A DNA stretch of 64,000 nt from Actinomadura macrotermitis (lineage in GTDB: Bacteria; Actinomycetota; Actinomycetes; Streptosporangiales; Streptosporangiaceae). The notes under the pieces were generated by a model. That model ran no database searches, was not told the DNA's origin, and saw nothing but the letters and a program-made list of their open reading frames with translations. Every line of letters begins with the position of its first letter. The stretch's first letter is position 1. The position numbers were made by a program, and so were the translations under genes. Of the stretch, positions 7,956 to 18,818 are shown piece by piece. The DNA is taken from NCBI RefSeq assembly GCF_009604375.1, contig NZ_WEGH01000001.1:806001-870000 (forward strand). Reading direction: 5' to 3'.

Positions 7956-8735
7956 TCAGCCGAGCGGGACGCCGCGGCGGCCGTCCACCGCGATCGGCGC
8001 CTCGCCCGCGACGGCGACGTGCCGCAGCCGGCGCGGCTCGCCGCCGTAGTCGTGCACCACCCGGTGCTGGGTCGCGCGGTTGTCCCAGACGGCCACGTCG
8101 CCGGGCGACCAGCGCCAGCGCACGGTGTTCTCCAGCCGGGTCACCCGCTCCTGGAACAGCCGGATCAGCGCCTCGGAGTCGGCCTCGTCGCTCAGCCCGG
8201 CCACCGCCCGCGCGTACCCGCCGAGCAGCAGCGCCCGCTCCCCCGTCTCGGGGTGCACCCGGACCAGGGGGTGCTCGGCCTGCGCGGCCCCGTCGGCGTG
8301 CCGCAGCCAGAGCCGGTCGGCGACCTCGCGCAGCTCGACCGGCAGGTCGTCGTAGGCGGCGGCGGTGTTGGCCCAGACGGTGTCGCCGCCGTGCGAGGGC
8401 ACCTCGACGGCGCGCAGCACCGAGAACCCCGAGGGCCGGTCGCGGTAGGACAGGTCGGTGTGCCAGGCGCCGCCCGGCGCGGGCGGCGCCGGGACGGGCT
8501 CGCCGAGCAGCCGGGCGAACGCGGTCTGCTCCGCCGCGTCCAGGTGGTGCTGGTCCCGGAAGAACAGGACCTTGTGCCGCAGCAGGGCGGCGCGCAGGCG
8601 CCGGACGGCCTCCTCGCCCAGCGCACCCGAGAGACGGACGCGACAGACCTGCGCGCCGATCCGGCCGGCGACGGGTTCGATCTCCATGGACCGCGCCCCG
8701 GCGGGGCGCACAGGGTCCAGCAGCTGTGGCGTCAT
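7956..8735 (-). CDS. TauD/TfdA-family Fe(II)/2-oxoglutarate dioxygenase
   Basis: A 259-aa member of the TauD/TfdA dioxygenases. The iron facial triad is intact: H92 and D94 (W-H-T-D) and distal H224 (D-N-R-A-T-Q-H-R-V-V-H-D-Y), with a downstream Arg cluster (R235-R238) that should bind 2-oxoglutarate. Taurine or other sulfonates are typical substrates, but sequence alone does not fix this, and no sulfonate transporter lies near. It is slightly short for TauD. ATG 8735 is used; an internal ATG at 8687 is an alternative because the upstream RBS is weak. An AT-rich promoter-like block precedes it, so it is probably not simply read from uppS. Confidence 0.8.
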   Translation of the reverse strand: MTPQLLDPVRPAGARSMEIEPVAGRIGAQVCRVRLSGALGEEAVRRLRAALLRHKVLFFRDQHHLDAAEQTAFARLLGEPVPAPPAPGGAWHTDLSYRDRPSGFSVLRAVEVPSHGGDTVWANTAAAYDDLPVELREVADRLWLRHADGAAQAEHPLVRVHPETGERALLLGGYARAVAGLSDEADSEALIRLFQERVTRLENTVRWRWSPGDVAVWDNRATQHRVVHDYGGEPRRLRHVAVAGEAPIAVDGRRGVPLG

Positions 8736-8793
8736 GGCACGACGGTACGCAGCCCCCGCCGATAAATCAACTAAACCAGTAGGAATAGTTTCG
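8736..8793 (-). promoter_or_regulatory. AT-rich promoter/operator block before the TauD-like gene
   Basis: Unusually AT-rich for this genome. On the minus strand it contains a dyad ACTA-N12-TAGT around CTACTGGTTTAGT and a TTGATT/TTTATC region able to serve as promoter. It probably gives the dioxygenase gene its own regulation; a link to sulfur control is only a guess. Confidence 0.4.
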
Positions 8794-9591
8794 TCAGTGC
8801 GCCTCCGCGACGGGCACCGGGTTGGGCACCGCGCCGCCGTAGCGGCGGTCCCGGCTGGCGTAGACCTCGCAGGCGTGCCACAGGTGCCGCCGGTCGAAGT
8901 CGGGCCACAGCGTGTCCAGGAACACCATCTCGGCGTACGCCGACTGCCACAGCAGGAAGTTGGAGGTGCGCTGCTCGCCCGACGAGCGCAGGAACAGGTC
9001 CACGTCGGGGATGCCCGGCTCGTCCAGGTAGCGGGCGAACACCTTCTCGCTGATCTTGTCGGGGTTCAGTTTGCCGTCGCGCACGTCGCGGGCGATCGCG
9101 GCGGCGGCGTCGGCGATCTCGGCGCGACCGCCGTAGTTCACGCAGAACTGCAGGGTGAGCACGTCGTTGCCGCGCGTCATCTCCTCGGCGTCCTCCAGCT
9201 CCTTGATGACGCTGCGCCACAGGCGCGGGCGGCGGCCCGCCCAGCGCACCCGCACGCCCATCGAGTGGAGCTGGTCGCGGCGGCGGCGGATGACGTCGCG
9301 GTTGAAGCCCATCAGGAAGCGCACCTCCTCGGGCGAGCGCTTCCAGTTCTCGGTGGAGAAGGCGTAGGCCGACAGGTTCGGGATGCCGAGCTCGATGGCC
9401 CCCATGATCACGTCGAAGAGCGAGTCCTCGCCCCTCTTGTGCCCCTCGGTGCGGGGCAGGCCGCGCTCCTTGGCCCAGCGCCCGTTGCCGTCCATCACGA
9501 TCGCCACGTGCTTCGGCACCAGGTCGGCCGGGATGGCCGGGGGCCTGGCCCCGTCCTTGTGCGGGTACGGCGGCGAAACGGCCCTTCTCAA
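8794..9591 (-). CDS. uppS: Isoprenyl (cis-prenyl) transferase, undecaprenyl/decaprenyl diphosphate synthase type
   Basis: Cis-prenyltransferase of 265 aa that makes the long-chain polyprenyl diphosphate carrier for cell-wall synthesis. Visible motifs are M-D-G-N-G-R-W-A-K (Asp34, magnesium/diphosphate), [15 protein letters not shown], and [15 protein letters not shown]. Length and R-T-S-N fit the medium/long-chain branch; chain length cannot be read from sequence. A TTG start at 9591 overlaps the recO stop as TTGA and has GGGAG 5 nt upstream. No better start exists, because longer frames run inside recO. Confidence 0.92.
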   Translation of the reverse strand: MRRAVSPPYPHKDGARPPAIPADLVPKHVAIVMDGNGRWAKERGLPRTEGHKRGEDSLFDVIMGAIELGIPNLSAYAFSTENWKRSPEEVRFLMGFNRDVIRRRRDQLHSMGVRVRWAGRRPRLWRSVIKELEDAEEMTRGNDVLTLQFCVNYGGRAEIADAAAAIARDVRDGKLNPDKISEKVFARYLDEPGIPDVDLFLRSSGEQRTSNFLLWQSAYAEMVFLDTLWPDFDRRHLWHACEVYASRDRRYGGAVPNPVPVAEAH

Positions 9592-10349
9592 ACTCGCTCC
9601 CTGTCCGAGGTGTCGCCGGTCCCCCGTTCGACGTGCCGCAGGGACCGGATGCCATGTTCCAGGTGCCACTGCAGGTAGGCGGCCACCAGACCGCTGCACT
9701 CTATCCGGTGGCGGGGGTCGCTCCCGTCCGCATGCACCCAATCTCCACGCAACAACGCCAACATCAGCGCAAAGGTGGGCGGAGCGGGTGTGGCCGCGCC
9801 CGGCTGGCGGCAGCGCGCGCACACCGCGCCGCCCGCCGCGATCATGAAGCCGCGCAGCCCGCCGCGGTCGCCGCAGCGGCAGCACTCGTCGATCGCCGGC
9901 GCCCAGCCCGCCACCGACAGCGACCGCAGCAGGAAGGCGTCCAGCACCAGGCGGGGGTCGTGGTCGCCCTCCACCAGCGTGCGCAGCCCGCCGACCAGCA
10001 GCAGGAACTGGCGCAGCGCGGGCTCGCCCTCCTCGCTGGTCAGGCGCTCGGCGGTCTCCAGCATCGCGGTGCCCGCGGTGTAGCGCGGGTAGTCGGTGGC
10101 CAGGGTCTGCCCGTAGGGCCGCAGCGTCTCGGCCTGGGTGACCAGGTCCAGCGAGCGCCGCTCGTACAGCTGCAGGTCGACGTGGCTGAACGGCTCCAGC
10201 CGCGCCCCGAACCTGGACTTGGTCTTGCGGACCCCCTTGGCCGCCGCGCGGATCCGGCCGTGCCGGCGGGTCAGGATCGTCACGATGCGGTCGGCCTCAC
10301 CCAGCTTCTGGGTGCGCAGGACGACGCCTTCATCGCGGTAGAGAGTCAC
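9588..10349 (-). CDS. recO: DNA repair protein RecO
   Basis: RecO of 253 aa, which binds DNA and helps RecR load RecA at gaps in recombinational repair. The N-terminal OB fold begins [19 protein letters not shown], and a C-terminal zinc finger has C-C-R-C and C-A-R-C pairs. The GTG start at 10349 is served by GGGAGA 8 nt upstream. It is translationally coupled to uppS by a 4-nt overlap. RecO next to UppS is a common actinobacterial arrangement; era, often close by, lies about 10 kb away here. Confidence 0.92.
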   Translation of the reverse strand: MTLYRDEGVVLRTQKLGEADRIVTILTRRHGRIRAAAKGVRKTKSRFGARLEPFSHVDLQLYERRSLDLVTQAETLRPYGQTLATDYPRYTAGTAMLETAERLTSEEGEPALRQFLLLVGGLRTLVEGDHDPRLVLDAFLLRSLSVAGWAPAIDECCRCGDRGGLRGFMIAAGGAVCARCRQPGAATPAPPTFALMLALLRGDWVHADGSDPRHRIECSGLVAAYLQWHLEHGIRSLRHVERGTGDTSDRERV

Positions 10350-10479
10350 CCCTCCATTCTCCCGTACGACCGGCGGTGCGGCGGCGCCTCGAAGATCCTT
10401 ACGTTCCGTGACCGCATTAGGACGGATCAGTATCGGCGAAGCCGTGGCCGGGCCCCCGCCGAGGTGGCAGCGTTGTCCC

Positions 10480-11508
10480 ATGAGATGCACCATCGTGCCG
10501 CCGCACATGCTGGAGCACGTCGCCCGGGCCGGTGACAACGCCGCCCTGCGCGACATCGCCCGCCGCACGCTCGTCCTCAGCAGCACCGCCCGGACCGAGC
10601 GCCGGGTGCTCCCCCTGGAGCCCCCCTCCCCCACCGAGGACTTCGTCCCCGACCGCACCATCGACGACGCCCGCAACCGCGAGGAACTGCCCGGTGAGAC
10701 CGTGCGCGCCGAGGGCGGCCCGGCCACCGGGGACACCGCCGTCGACACCGCCTACGACTGGCTCGGCGTCACCTTCGACTTCTTCGAGGCCGCCTACCGG
10801 CGCAACTCCATCGACGGCGCCGGGCTGCCGATGATCTCCACCGTGCACTACGGGCGCGACTACGACAACGCGTTCTGGAACGGCGAGCAGATGGTCTACG
10901 GCGACGGCGACGGGACGCTGTTCACCGCCTTCACCGGGCCGCTCGACGTCACCGGGCACGAGCTCACCCACGGCGTCACCCAGTACACCGCGGGCCTGGA
11001 GTACTACGGCCAGTCCGGCGCGCTGAACGAGTCGCTGTCGGACGTGTTCGGCTCGCTGATCAAGCAGTGGCACCGCGGGCAGACCGCCGACCAGGCCGAC
11101 TGGCTGATCGGCGAGGGCCTGCTGGCCCCGCGCGTGCACGGGGTCGCGCTGCGCTCGATGAAGGAGCCCGGCACCGCCTACGACGACCCGCAGCTCGGCA
11201 AGGACCCCCAGCCCGGGCACATGGACGACTACGTCGAGACCTACCGCGACAACGGCGGGGTGCACATCAACTCCGGCATCCCGAACCGCGCCTTCTACCT
11301 GACCGCCGCCGCGATCGGCGGAAACGCCTGGGAAAAGGCCGGAAAGGTCTGGTACGACACGCTCACCGGCGGGAAACTCTCCTCGACCGCCGATTTCAAG
11401 GGCTTCGCCGCGGCCACGCTCGCCACCGCGACCGCACTGTACGGCGCGGACGCCGCCGAGACGGCGGCGGTACGGCAGGGGTGGACGGGGGTAGGCGTCC
11501 CGCTATGA
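10480..11508 (+). CDS. Protealysin-like M4 family zinc metallopeptidase
   Basis: Thermolysin-family protease of 342 aa. It begins M-R-C-T-I-V-P-P-H-M-L, the short PPL-type pro-region seen in protealysins, and has no signal peptide. Zinc ligands are H160 and H164 in H-E-L-T-H with catalytic E161, and E184 in N-E-S-L-S-D. A late N-G-G-V-H-I-N-S-G-I-P-N segment carries the transition-state His. Known protealysins are made as precursors that self-process. The next gene encodes an emfourin-like inhibitor 43 bp downstream on the same strand, as in known protealysin operons. The ATG is chosen on the conserved N-terminus. Confidence 0.88.
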   Translation: MRCTIVPPHMLEHVARAGDNAALRDIARRTLVLSSTARTERRVLPLEPPSPTEDFVPDRTIDDARNREELPGETVRAEGGPATGDTAVDTAYDWLGVTFDFFEAAYRRNSIDGAGLPMISTVHYGRDYDNAFWNGEQMVYGDGDGTLFTAFTGPLDVTGHELTHGVTQYTAGLEYYGQSGALNESLSDVFGSLIKQWHRGQTADQADWLIGEGLLAPRVHGVALRSMKEPGTAYDDPQLGKDPQPGHMDDYVETYRDNGGVHINSGIPNRAFYLTAAAIGGNAWEKAGKVWYDTLTGGKLSSTADFKGFAAATLATATALYGADAAETAAVRQGWTGVGVPL

Positions 11509-11551
11509 GGGCCTTCCGCCCCCGGGCGGCGAGGCCGGACGGGGAGGAGGC

Positions 11552-11809
11552 ATGGTGAAGGTCAAGGTGGTCCGCTCGGGCGGTTTCGCGGGCATCCAGC
11601 GGCGCGGCGAGTCCGACAGCGCCAGCGATCCGCTGCTGTCGCACCTGGTCGACCGGGTGGACCTCGGCGCCGTGCCGGCGCCAGGACGCATTCCCGACCA
11701 GTTCCTGTACGACATCGACATCGACGGCCGGACCACGACCGTCGGCGAGGCCCAGTTGCAGGGGCCGCTGCGGGAGCTGGTGCACCACGTCCTCGACCAC
11801 ACCCGGTAG
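11552..11809 (+). CDS. Emfourin-like M4 protease inhibitor
   Basis: An 85-aa protein with the features of emfourin, the protealysin inhibitor: start V-K-V-V-R-S-G-G-F-A-G-I, a central D-Q-F-L-Y-D-I-D-I-D-G strand pair, and a C-terminal helix P-L-R-E-L-V-H-H-V-L. It has no signal peptide, matching its protease partner just upstream. It should bind the mature protease active site and restrain it. A strong GGGGAGGAGG lies just before ATG 11552. A perfect hairpin terminator follows. Confidence 0.82.
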   Translation: MVKVKVVRSGGFAGIQRRGESDSASDPLLSHLVDRVDLGAVPAPGRIPDQFLYDIDIDGRTTTVGEAQLQGPLRELVHHVLDHTR

Positions 11810-11847
11810 GGCGCCCGCCCCCGGGAGGCCGGGCCGCGGAGCACGGC

Positions 11848-11882
11848 GGGCCCCGGCCGTGAGATCGTCACGGCCGGGGCCC
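11848..11882. terminator. Bidirectional terminator between emfourin gene and leuA
   Basis: Perfect 15-bp inverted repeat (GGGCCCCGGCCGTGA / TCACGGCCGGGGCCC) with a 5-nt loop between convergent genes. Confidence 0.8.
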
Positions 11883-11943
11883 GTACGTCGATCACACGAG
11901 TGGTTCACATCGTCGTGACCGGGTCTTCAGGCGGCGCGCCTGC

Positions 11944-13778
<1,835 letters not shown>

Positions 13779-13867
13779 GTCAGCCAAGCTAACAGATCCC
13801 ATCCGGGTATCGGAAACAACGTCCCGGATACTGAGACAACGCGTGTCTCCCCCGTCTCACGAACGCA

Positions 13868-13907
13868 CCGCGTGCCCCGTCCCATTCCCCAGGGCCGGGG
13901 CACGCGG
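13868..13907. terminator. Terminator of the urt operon
   Basis: CCGCGTGCCCC / GGGGCACGCGG, an 11-bp perfect inverted repeat with an 18-nt loop, just past the urtE stop. Confidence 0.6.
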
Positions 13908-13913
13908 CGCAGG

Positions 13914-14618
13914 TCACACGGCCAGCAGCCGCCGCACCTCCTCGTCGTGCAGGTCCGCGGCCGGGCCGGACCGGCACACCCGGCCGCCCTCGATGATCAC
14001 GAATCCGTCGGCGAGCCGCAGCGCCAGCTCCAGGTACTGCTCGACCAGCAGCACCGCCAGGCCCCGCTCCCGGTGCAGCCGCTCGATCGCCGCCTCGATC
14101 TCGGCGACGATCGACGGCTGGACGCCCTCGGTCGGCTCGTCCAGGATCAGCAGCCGGGGCCGGGTGACCAGGGCGCGGGCGATGGCGAGCTGCTGCTGCT
14201 GGCCGCCCGACAGGAACCCGGCGCGGCGGCCGAGCAGCTCCTTCAGCCGGGGGAAGACCTCCAGCGCCTCCTCGATCGCGGCGCCGTCGCGGTGCCGGGA
14301 CGCCTCCAGCGTGACCCGCAGGTTGTCGGCGACGGTGAGCTGCGGGAACGTCTCGTGGCCCTGCGGGACGTAGCCCATCCCCCGCCGCACCCGCTCGTGG
14401 ACGGGCAGCCCGGTGACGTCCTCGCCGTCGAAGACCACCTTCCCGGCGGTCGGCGGCAGCACGCCCATCACGGCGTTCAGCAGGGTGGTCTTGCCGACGC
14501 CGTTGCGGCCCATCACGCACATCAGCCCGCCGGCCTCGACCGCGACGTCCACCCCGAACAGCACCCGGGCCCGGCCGTAGGCGGCCGCCAGCCCGCTCAC
14601 CTCCAGCAGCGCGCTCAC
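13914..14618 (-). CDS. urtE: Urea ABC transporter, ATP-binding subunit UrtE
   Basis: LivF-type ABC ATPase of 234 aa. Walker A is G-R-N-G-V-G-K-T-T (the Met-Gly-Arg-Asn-Gly-Val form is typical of UrtE), signature L-S-G-G-Q-Q-Q-Q, Walker B L-L-I-L-D-E-P-T-E-G-V-Q-P-S-I. The E-G-V-Q-P-S-I segment after Walker B separates UrtE from amino-acid LivF proteins. GTG at 14618 with GAGG upstream is preferred; a GTG at 14660 would add a poorly conserved Arg/Gly extension. It is last in urtABCDE, separated from urtD by 67 bp. Confidence 0.9.
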   Translation of the reverse strand: MSALLEVSGLAAAYGRARVLFGVDVAVEAGGLMCVMGRNGVGKTTLLNAVMGVLPPTAGKVVFDGEDVTGLPVHERVRRGMGYVPQGHETFPQLTVADNLRVTLEASRHRDGAAIEEALEVFPRLKELLGRRAGFLSGGQQQQLAIARALVTRPRLLILDEPTEGVQPSIVAEIEAAIERLHRERGLAVLLVEQYLELALRLADGFVIIEGGRVCRSGPAADLHDEEVRRLLAV

Positions 14619-14685
14619 GCGGCCACCTCGCCTAGCGGCTCGGCCATGCGTGAGCTCCACTGCTCTGCTTCCCTGTTCGCTTCGC

Positions 14686-15435
14686 TCACGCCGCCTCCTC
14701 CCGGCCGCGGCCGAGGTAGACCTCCTGGACGCGCGGGTCGGCCTGCACCGTGGCCACGTCGCCCTCGACCAGCACCCGGCCCTCGTGCAGGACGGTGACC
14801 TGCGAGGCGTACCGGCGCAGGAACTCCATGTCGTGCTCCACCACGACGACGGTGTGCTCGCGCGCGATCTCGGTGAGCAGCTCGCCGGTGCGCTCGCGCT
14901 CGCCGCGGCCCATCCCGGCGACCGGCTCGTCGAGCAGCAGCAGCCGGGGCCGCTGCGCGATGAGCATGCCGATCTCCAGCCACTGCCGCTGGCCGTGCGA
15001 GAGCACCCCGGCGGGCCGGTCGGCCAGCGCGCCGAGCCCGATGGTGTCCAGCGCCGCCGCGACGGCGTCGGGGACGCCGCGCCGCCGCAGCAGCAGCGTG
15101 GGCAGCGGGCGGCGGAACCCGGCGGCCAGGTCCAGGTTCTCCAGCACCGTCAGCTCCTCGAACACCACCGAGGTCTGGAAGGTGCGGCCGATGCCGAGCC
15201 GGACGATGCGGTGCTCGCGGCGGCCGGTCAGCTCGGTGCCGGCGAAGGACACCGAGCCCGCCGCGGGCCGGGTGAGGCCGGTCACCACGTCGATCAGGGT
15301 GGTCTTGCCGGCCCCGTTCGGGCCGATCAGGAAGCGCAGCTCGCCGTGGCCGACGGTGAGGTCCACGCCGTCCAGCGCCGTGAAGCCGTCGAACACCACC
15401 TTCAGGCCGCGGATCTGCAGCAGTGCGTCACTCAT
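14686..15435 (-). CDS. urtD: Urea ABC transporter, ATP-binding subunit UrtD
   Basis: LivG-type ABC ATPase of 249 aa, second motor subunit of the urea importer. Walker A is G-P-N-G-A-G-K-T-T, signature L-S-H-G-Q-R-Q-W-L-E-I-G-M, Walker B L-L-L-L-D-E-P-V-A-G-M. The L-S-H-G-Q-R-Q-W-L form with His in place of Gly is the usual UrtD variant. ATG 15435 overlaps the urtC stop by 4 nt. Confidence 0.9.
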   Translation of the reverse strand: MSDALLQIRGLKVVFDGFTALDGVDLTVGHGELRFLIGPNGAGKTTLIDVVTGLTRPAAGSVSFAGTELTGRREHRIVRLGIGRTFQTSVVFEELTVLENLDLAAGFRRPLPTLLLRRRGVPDAVAAALDTIGLGALADRPAGVLSHGQRQWLEIGMLIAQRPRLLLLDEPVAGMGRGERERTGELLTEIAREHTVVVVEHDMEFLRRYASQVTVLHEGRVLVEGDVATVQADPRVQEVYLGRGREEAA

Positions 15436-16517
15436 GCGGGCACCTCCTCGGTCTTCGGGCGGTCGGGGACGGGCGCCGGGGCGGGGCGGCGCCGGGCGAG
15501 GGCGTCGCGGGCCTGCTCGTACAGGCCGACCGCGCCCTTCGGCGCCAGCGTCATGACCAGGATGAACAGGGCGCCCTCCAGGTACAGCCAGCCGCCCGCC
15601 CACTGCTCGCTGAAGGAGGTCTTGGCGTAGTTCATGACGACCGCGCCGAGGACCGCGCCGGCCAGGGCGTACCGGCCGCCGACGGCGACCGCCACGACCA
15701 GCTCCAGCGACGGGACGACGCCGAGCAGCGACGGCGAGATGATCCCGACGACCGGGACGAACAGCGCCCCGGCGATGCCGGCCATGCCCGCCGAGACCGC
15801 GAACGTGACCGTCTTGACGGTGGCGGGGTTGTAGCCGAGGAAGCGCACCCGGTCCTCGCCGTCGCGGACCGCGACCAGCAGCCGCCCGAACCGGCTGCGC
15901 ACCAGCTGCCGCGCCGCCAGGTACAGCGCGCCGAGCACGGTCGCGGTGACGAAGTACATGGTGCGCTGGGTGCTCTCGGCCTCGGGGTCCTGGCCGAAGA
16001 AGTCGTAGAAGTTGGTGAGGCCGTTGGTGCCGCCGGTGAGGCCCTGGCGGCCGACCAGCAAGATGACGAACGCGGCGGCCAGCGCCTGGGTGAGGATCGC
16101 GAAGTAGGCGCCGCGCACCCGCTGCCGGAACACCAGCGCGCCGAGCACGACCGCCGCCGCCACCGGCACCGCGACCACGGCGGCGACCGCCACGGCCGGG
16201 TTCGCGAACGGCTTCCACAGCGCGGGCAGCCGTTCCACGCCGCTCCAGGTCATGAAGTCGGGCAGGTCGCCGCCGGCGTCGTGCAGCTTGAGGTACATCG
16301 CCATCGCGTAGCCGCCGAGGCCGAAGAAGACGCCCTGGCCGAGGGTGAGCATGCCGCCCTGCCCCCAGGCGAGGCCGATGCCGAGCGCGGCGATCGCCAG
16401 GCACAGGTACTTGGCCAGCTCGTCCAGCCGGAACGCCGGCAGCGTCAGCGGCGCCACCACCAGCACGAGCAGGCCGACCGCGGCGAACAGCGCGTATCCG
16501 CGCAGCCGGGGGCTCAC
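15432..16517 (-). CDS. urtC: Urea ABC transporter, permease UrtC
   Basis: LivM-type permease of 361 aa with about nine to ten membrane helices. Family landmarks are W-G-Q-G-G-M-L-T-L-G-Q-G-V-F-F-G-L-G-G-Y and G-R-Q-G-L-T-G-G-T-N-G-L-T-N. The inserted hydrophilic loop L-H-D-A-G-G-D-L-P-D-F-M with W residues after it is typical of UrtC. A Pro/Arg-rich cytoplasmic tail ends it. The GTG start overlaps urtB by GTGA and the stop overlaps urtD. Confidence 0.9.
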   Translation of the reverse strand: MSPRLRGYALFAAVGLLVLVVAPLTLPAFRLDELAKYLCLAIAALGIGLAWGQGGMLTLGQGVFFGLGGYAMAMYLKLHDAGGDLPDFMTWSGVERLPALWKPFANPAVAVAAVVAVPVAAAVVLGALVFRQRVRGAYFAILTQALAAAFVILLVGRQGLTGGTNGLTNFYDFFGQDPEAESTQRTMYFVTATVLGALYLAARQLVRSRFGRLLVAVRDGEDRVRFLGYNPATVKTVTFAVSAGMAGIAGALFVPVVGIISPSLLGVVPSLELVVAVAVGGRYALAGAVLGAVVMNYAKTSFSEQWAGGWLYLEGALFILVMTLAPKGAVGLYEQARDALARRRPAPAPVPDRPKTEEVPA

Positions 16518-17392
16518 GTCAGCCGCCGGGTGCGCAGCACGAACAGGCCCTGCGGGCGGACCTGCAGGAAGGCGATGATGACCGCGAACACGATGACCTT
16601 GGCCAGGCTCGCGTCGGTCCAGAACTCGGCGAAGGAGTTCAGCATGCCGAGCGCGAGCGCCGCGATGACCGCGCCGCGCAGCCGGCCGAGGCCGCCCGCG
16701 ACCACGACCAGGAACGCGTCGACGATGTAGTAGGTGCCGAGGGACGGCCCGACCGGCCCGATCAGGGTCAGCGCGACCCCGGCGACGCCGGCCAGGCCCG
16801 AGCCGACGAAGAAGGTGAGCTGGTCGACCCGGGCGGTCGCCACGCCGCTGACGGCGGCCAGCTCGCGGTTCTGCATGACCGCGCGCATCCGGCGGCCCTG
16901 CCGGGAGCGGTTCAGGTAGACCCAGATCCCGGCGACGCAGGCGACCGCGAGCGCCATGATGAACAGCCGCGGGTACGGGAGGGCGCCGCCGAGGAGGGTG
17001 ACCCGCCCGGTCAGCCAGGGCGGCGCCGCGACCTGCACGTTGGGGGCGCCGAACAGGTCCCGGGCGGCCTGCTGCAGCACCAGGCTGACGCCCCAGGTGA
17101 GCAGCAGGGTGTCCAGGGGCCGGCCGTAGAAGTGCCGGATCGCCAGGCGCTCCAGCAGCCAGCCGAGCGCGCCCGCGACGGCGAACGCCACCGGCAGCGC
17201 GACCAGGACGGCCTCGTCGCCGGCCCAGTCCTGGAGCATGTAGGCGGTGTAGGCGCCGGCCATGATGAACTCGCCGTGCGCCATGTTGATGACGCCCATC
17301 TGGCCGAAGGTGAAGGTGAGGCCGAGGGCGATCAGCAGCAGCACCGCGCCGATGCTGATGCCGATCGGTAGTTGGTTGAGCAGGGATTGCAT
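16514..17392 (-). CDS. urtB: Urea ABC transporter, permease UrtB
   Basis: LivH-type permease of 292 aa with about eight helices, containing G-L-T-F-T-F-G-Q-M-G-V-I-N-M-A-H-G-E-F, the family signature. It pairs with UrtC to form the urea pore. ATG 17392 is chosen because AGGAGG lies just upstream; an in-frame start seven codons earlier would overlap that site. It is 75 bp downstream of urtA, the usual gap after a more highly expressed binding-protein gene. Confidence 0.9.
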   Translation of the reverse strand: MQSLLNQLPIGISIGAVLLLIALGLTFTFGQMGVINMAHGEFIMAGAYTAYMLQDWAGDEAVLVALPVAFAVAGALGWLLERLAIRHFYGRPLDTLLLTWGVSLVLQQAARDLFGAPNVQVAAPPWLTGRVTLLGGALPYPRLFIMALAVACVAGIWVYLNRSRQGRRMRAVMQNRELAAVSGVATARVDQLTFFVGSGLAGVAGVALTLIGPVGPSLGTYYIVDAFLVVVAGGLGRLRGAVIAALALGMLNSFAEFWTDASLAKVIVFAVIIAFLQVRPQGLFVLRTRRLT

Positions 17393-17467
17393 GGATGCCG
17401 CCTCCTCTGGCACGCCGGTCCGGACGGGGAGGCGGGCGGCGCGCCCCCGGCGCGCCGCCCGCCCGTC

Positions 17468-18694
17468 TCAGGACAGGCCGGCCGCCCAGGGGTAGGACTT
17501 CAGGTAGGGGTCGGGCTTGATCGGCTCCTTGGAGGCCCAGACCTCCTTGATGAGCCCGTCGGGCTGGATGACGCCGATGCGCGCGGTCTTGTAGACGTGC
17601 TGGGTCGGCCCGTCGATGGTGACCTTGCCCTCGGGCAGTTCCAGGGACAGCCCGGCGGCGGCCTTCTTCACCGCCGCCACCTCGGTGGTGCCGGCCTTCT
17701 GCGCGGCGGCGGCCCACAGGTGCACCGCGTTGTAGCCGGCCTCCATCGGGTCGGAGGTCACCGCGCCCTGGTGCTTGGCCTGGAACGCCTTGACGAAGTC
17801 CTCGTTGGCCTTGCCCTTGGTGGTCTGGTAGTAGTTCCAGGCCACCGGCTGGCCCTTGATGTTGTCGACGCCGATGCCCTTCACCTCCTCCTCGGCGATG
17901 CTGACCGACATCACCGGCAGTTTCGCCGCGTCGAATCCGGCGCTCTTGAACTGCTTGAAGAAGGCGACGTTGCTGTCGCCGTTCAGGGTGTTGAACACCG
18001 CGTCGGGCTTCTGCTCGCCGATCTTGTTGACCAGCGTGCTGTATTCGGTGTGCCCGAGCGGGGTGTACTCCTCGCCCACCACCTGCATTCCGTTGGCCTT
18101 GGCGTAGGCCTTGATGATTTTGTTCGCGGTGCGCGGGAAGACGTAGTCGCTGCCGACCAGGTAGATCCTCTTCTTTCCCTTTTCCTTGAGGTAGTCCAGG
18201 CCGGGCACGATCTGCTGGTTGGTGGTGGCGCCGGTGTAGAAGATGTAGGGCGAGGACTCCAGGCCCTCGTACTGGACCGGGTACCACAGCAGGGCCTTGT
18301 TGCGTTCGAAGACCGGCAGCATCGCCTTGCGGCTGGCCGAGGTCCAGCCGCCGAAGACGGTGGCGACCCGGTCCTTCTTGATGAGCTTCTGGGCCTTCTG
18401 CGCAAAGGTCGGCCAGTCGGAGGCGCCGTCCTCCACGACGGGCTCCAGCTTCTTGCCGAGCACGCCGCCCTTGGCGTTGATCTCGTCGATGGCCAGCTGC
18501 TCGGAGTTCTTGACCGTCACCTCGCTGATGGCCATCGTGCCGCTGAGGGAGTGCAGAATTCCGACCTTGATGGTGTTCCCGCCGCCGCCGGTCCCGGTTT
18601 CCGCCTTGTCACCGGACTCGCCGCCGCAGGCGGTGAGCAGCGCGGCCGGCAGGACGGCCGCCACGGCCAATGGGCGCAGGAATGGTGTCCGCAA
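17468..18694 (-). CDS. urtA: Urea ABC transporter, substrate-binding lipoprotein UrtA
   Basis: Type I periplasmic-binding-protein-fold lipoprotein of 408 aa. The lipobox is L-L-T-A-C (Cys23), followed by a Gly-rich linker and the mature start [18 protein letters not shown]. The motif W-Y-P-V-Q-Y-E-G and later P-M-E-A-G-Y-N-A-V are characteristic of UrtA/FmdD rather than branched-chain amino-acid binders. It starts at TTG 18694 with GAGGAG 7 nt upstream, an unusual but well-supported start. A GlnR-like operator lies 63 bp upstream, so expression should rise in nitrogen limitation. No urease genes are in the window. Confidence 0.92.
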   Translation of the reverse strand: MRTPFLRPLAVAAVLPAALLTACGGESGDKAETGTGGGGNTIKVGILHSLSGTMAISEVTVKNSEQLAIDEINAKGGVLGKKLEPVVEDGASDWPTFAQKAQKLIKKDRVATVFGGWTSASRKAMLPVFERNKALLWYPVQYEGLESSPYIFYTGATTNQQIVPGLDYLKEKGKKRIYLVGSDYVFPRTANKIIKAYAKANGMQVVGEEYTPLGHTEYSTLVNKIGEQKPDAVFNTLNGDSNVAFFKQFKSAGFDAAKLPVMSVSIAEEEVKGIGVDNIKGQPVAWNYYQTTKGKANEDFVKAFQAKHQGAVTSDPMEAGYNAVHLWAAAAQKAGTTEVAAVKKAAAGLSLELPEGKVTIDGPTQHVYKTARIGVIQPDGLIKEVWASKEPIKPDPYLKSYPWAAGLS

Positions 18695-18757
18695 CTATTG
18701 ACTCCTCACAGAATCGGCCCCGTGGGTTCGTTCACGTTGCCAATTCTGCGAGCTGTC

Positions 18758-18795
18758 ATTTCTCCGCAACGACCGCCGCGTTACAAATGCCTTAC
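18758..18795 (-). promoter_or_regulatory. GlnR-like operator upstream of urtA
   Basis: Reading the minus strand: GTAAG-N6-GTAAC-N6-GTCGT-N6-GAAAT. The known actinobacterial GlnR box is GTNAC-N6-GAAAC-N6-GTNAC-N6-GAAAC; here all three 6-nt spacers are exact and 15 of 18 fixed bases fit. It sits 63 bp from the urtA start. Confidence 0.6.
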
Positions 18796-18818
18796 GAGGA
18801 CCTCACCGCCACGAGCGG

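Noticed and set aside
14619..14685. Small gene between urtD and urtE
   Set aside because: Only 67 bp; no start with RBS and no motif.
15432..18287. 951-aa minus-strand reading frame
   Set aside because: Only the last 361 codons are urtC; the earlier part is urtA and urtB in the wrong phase, not a fusion.
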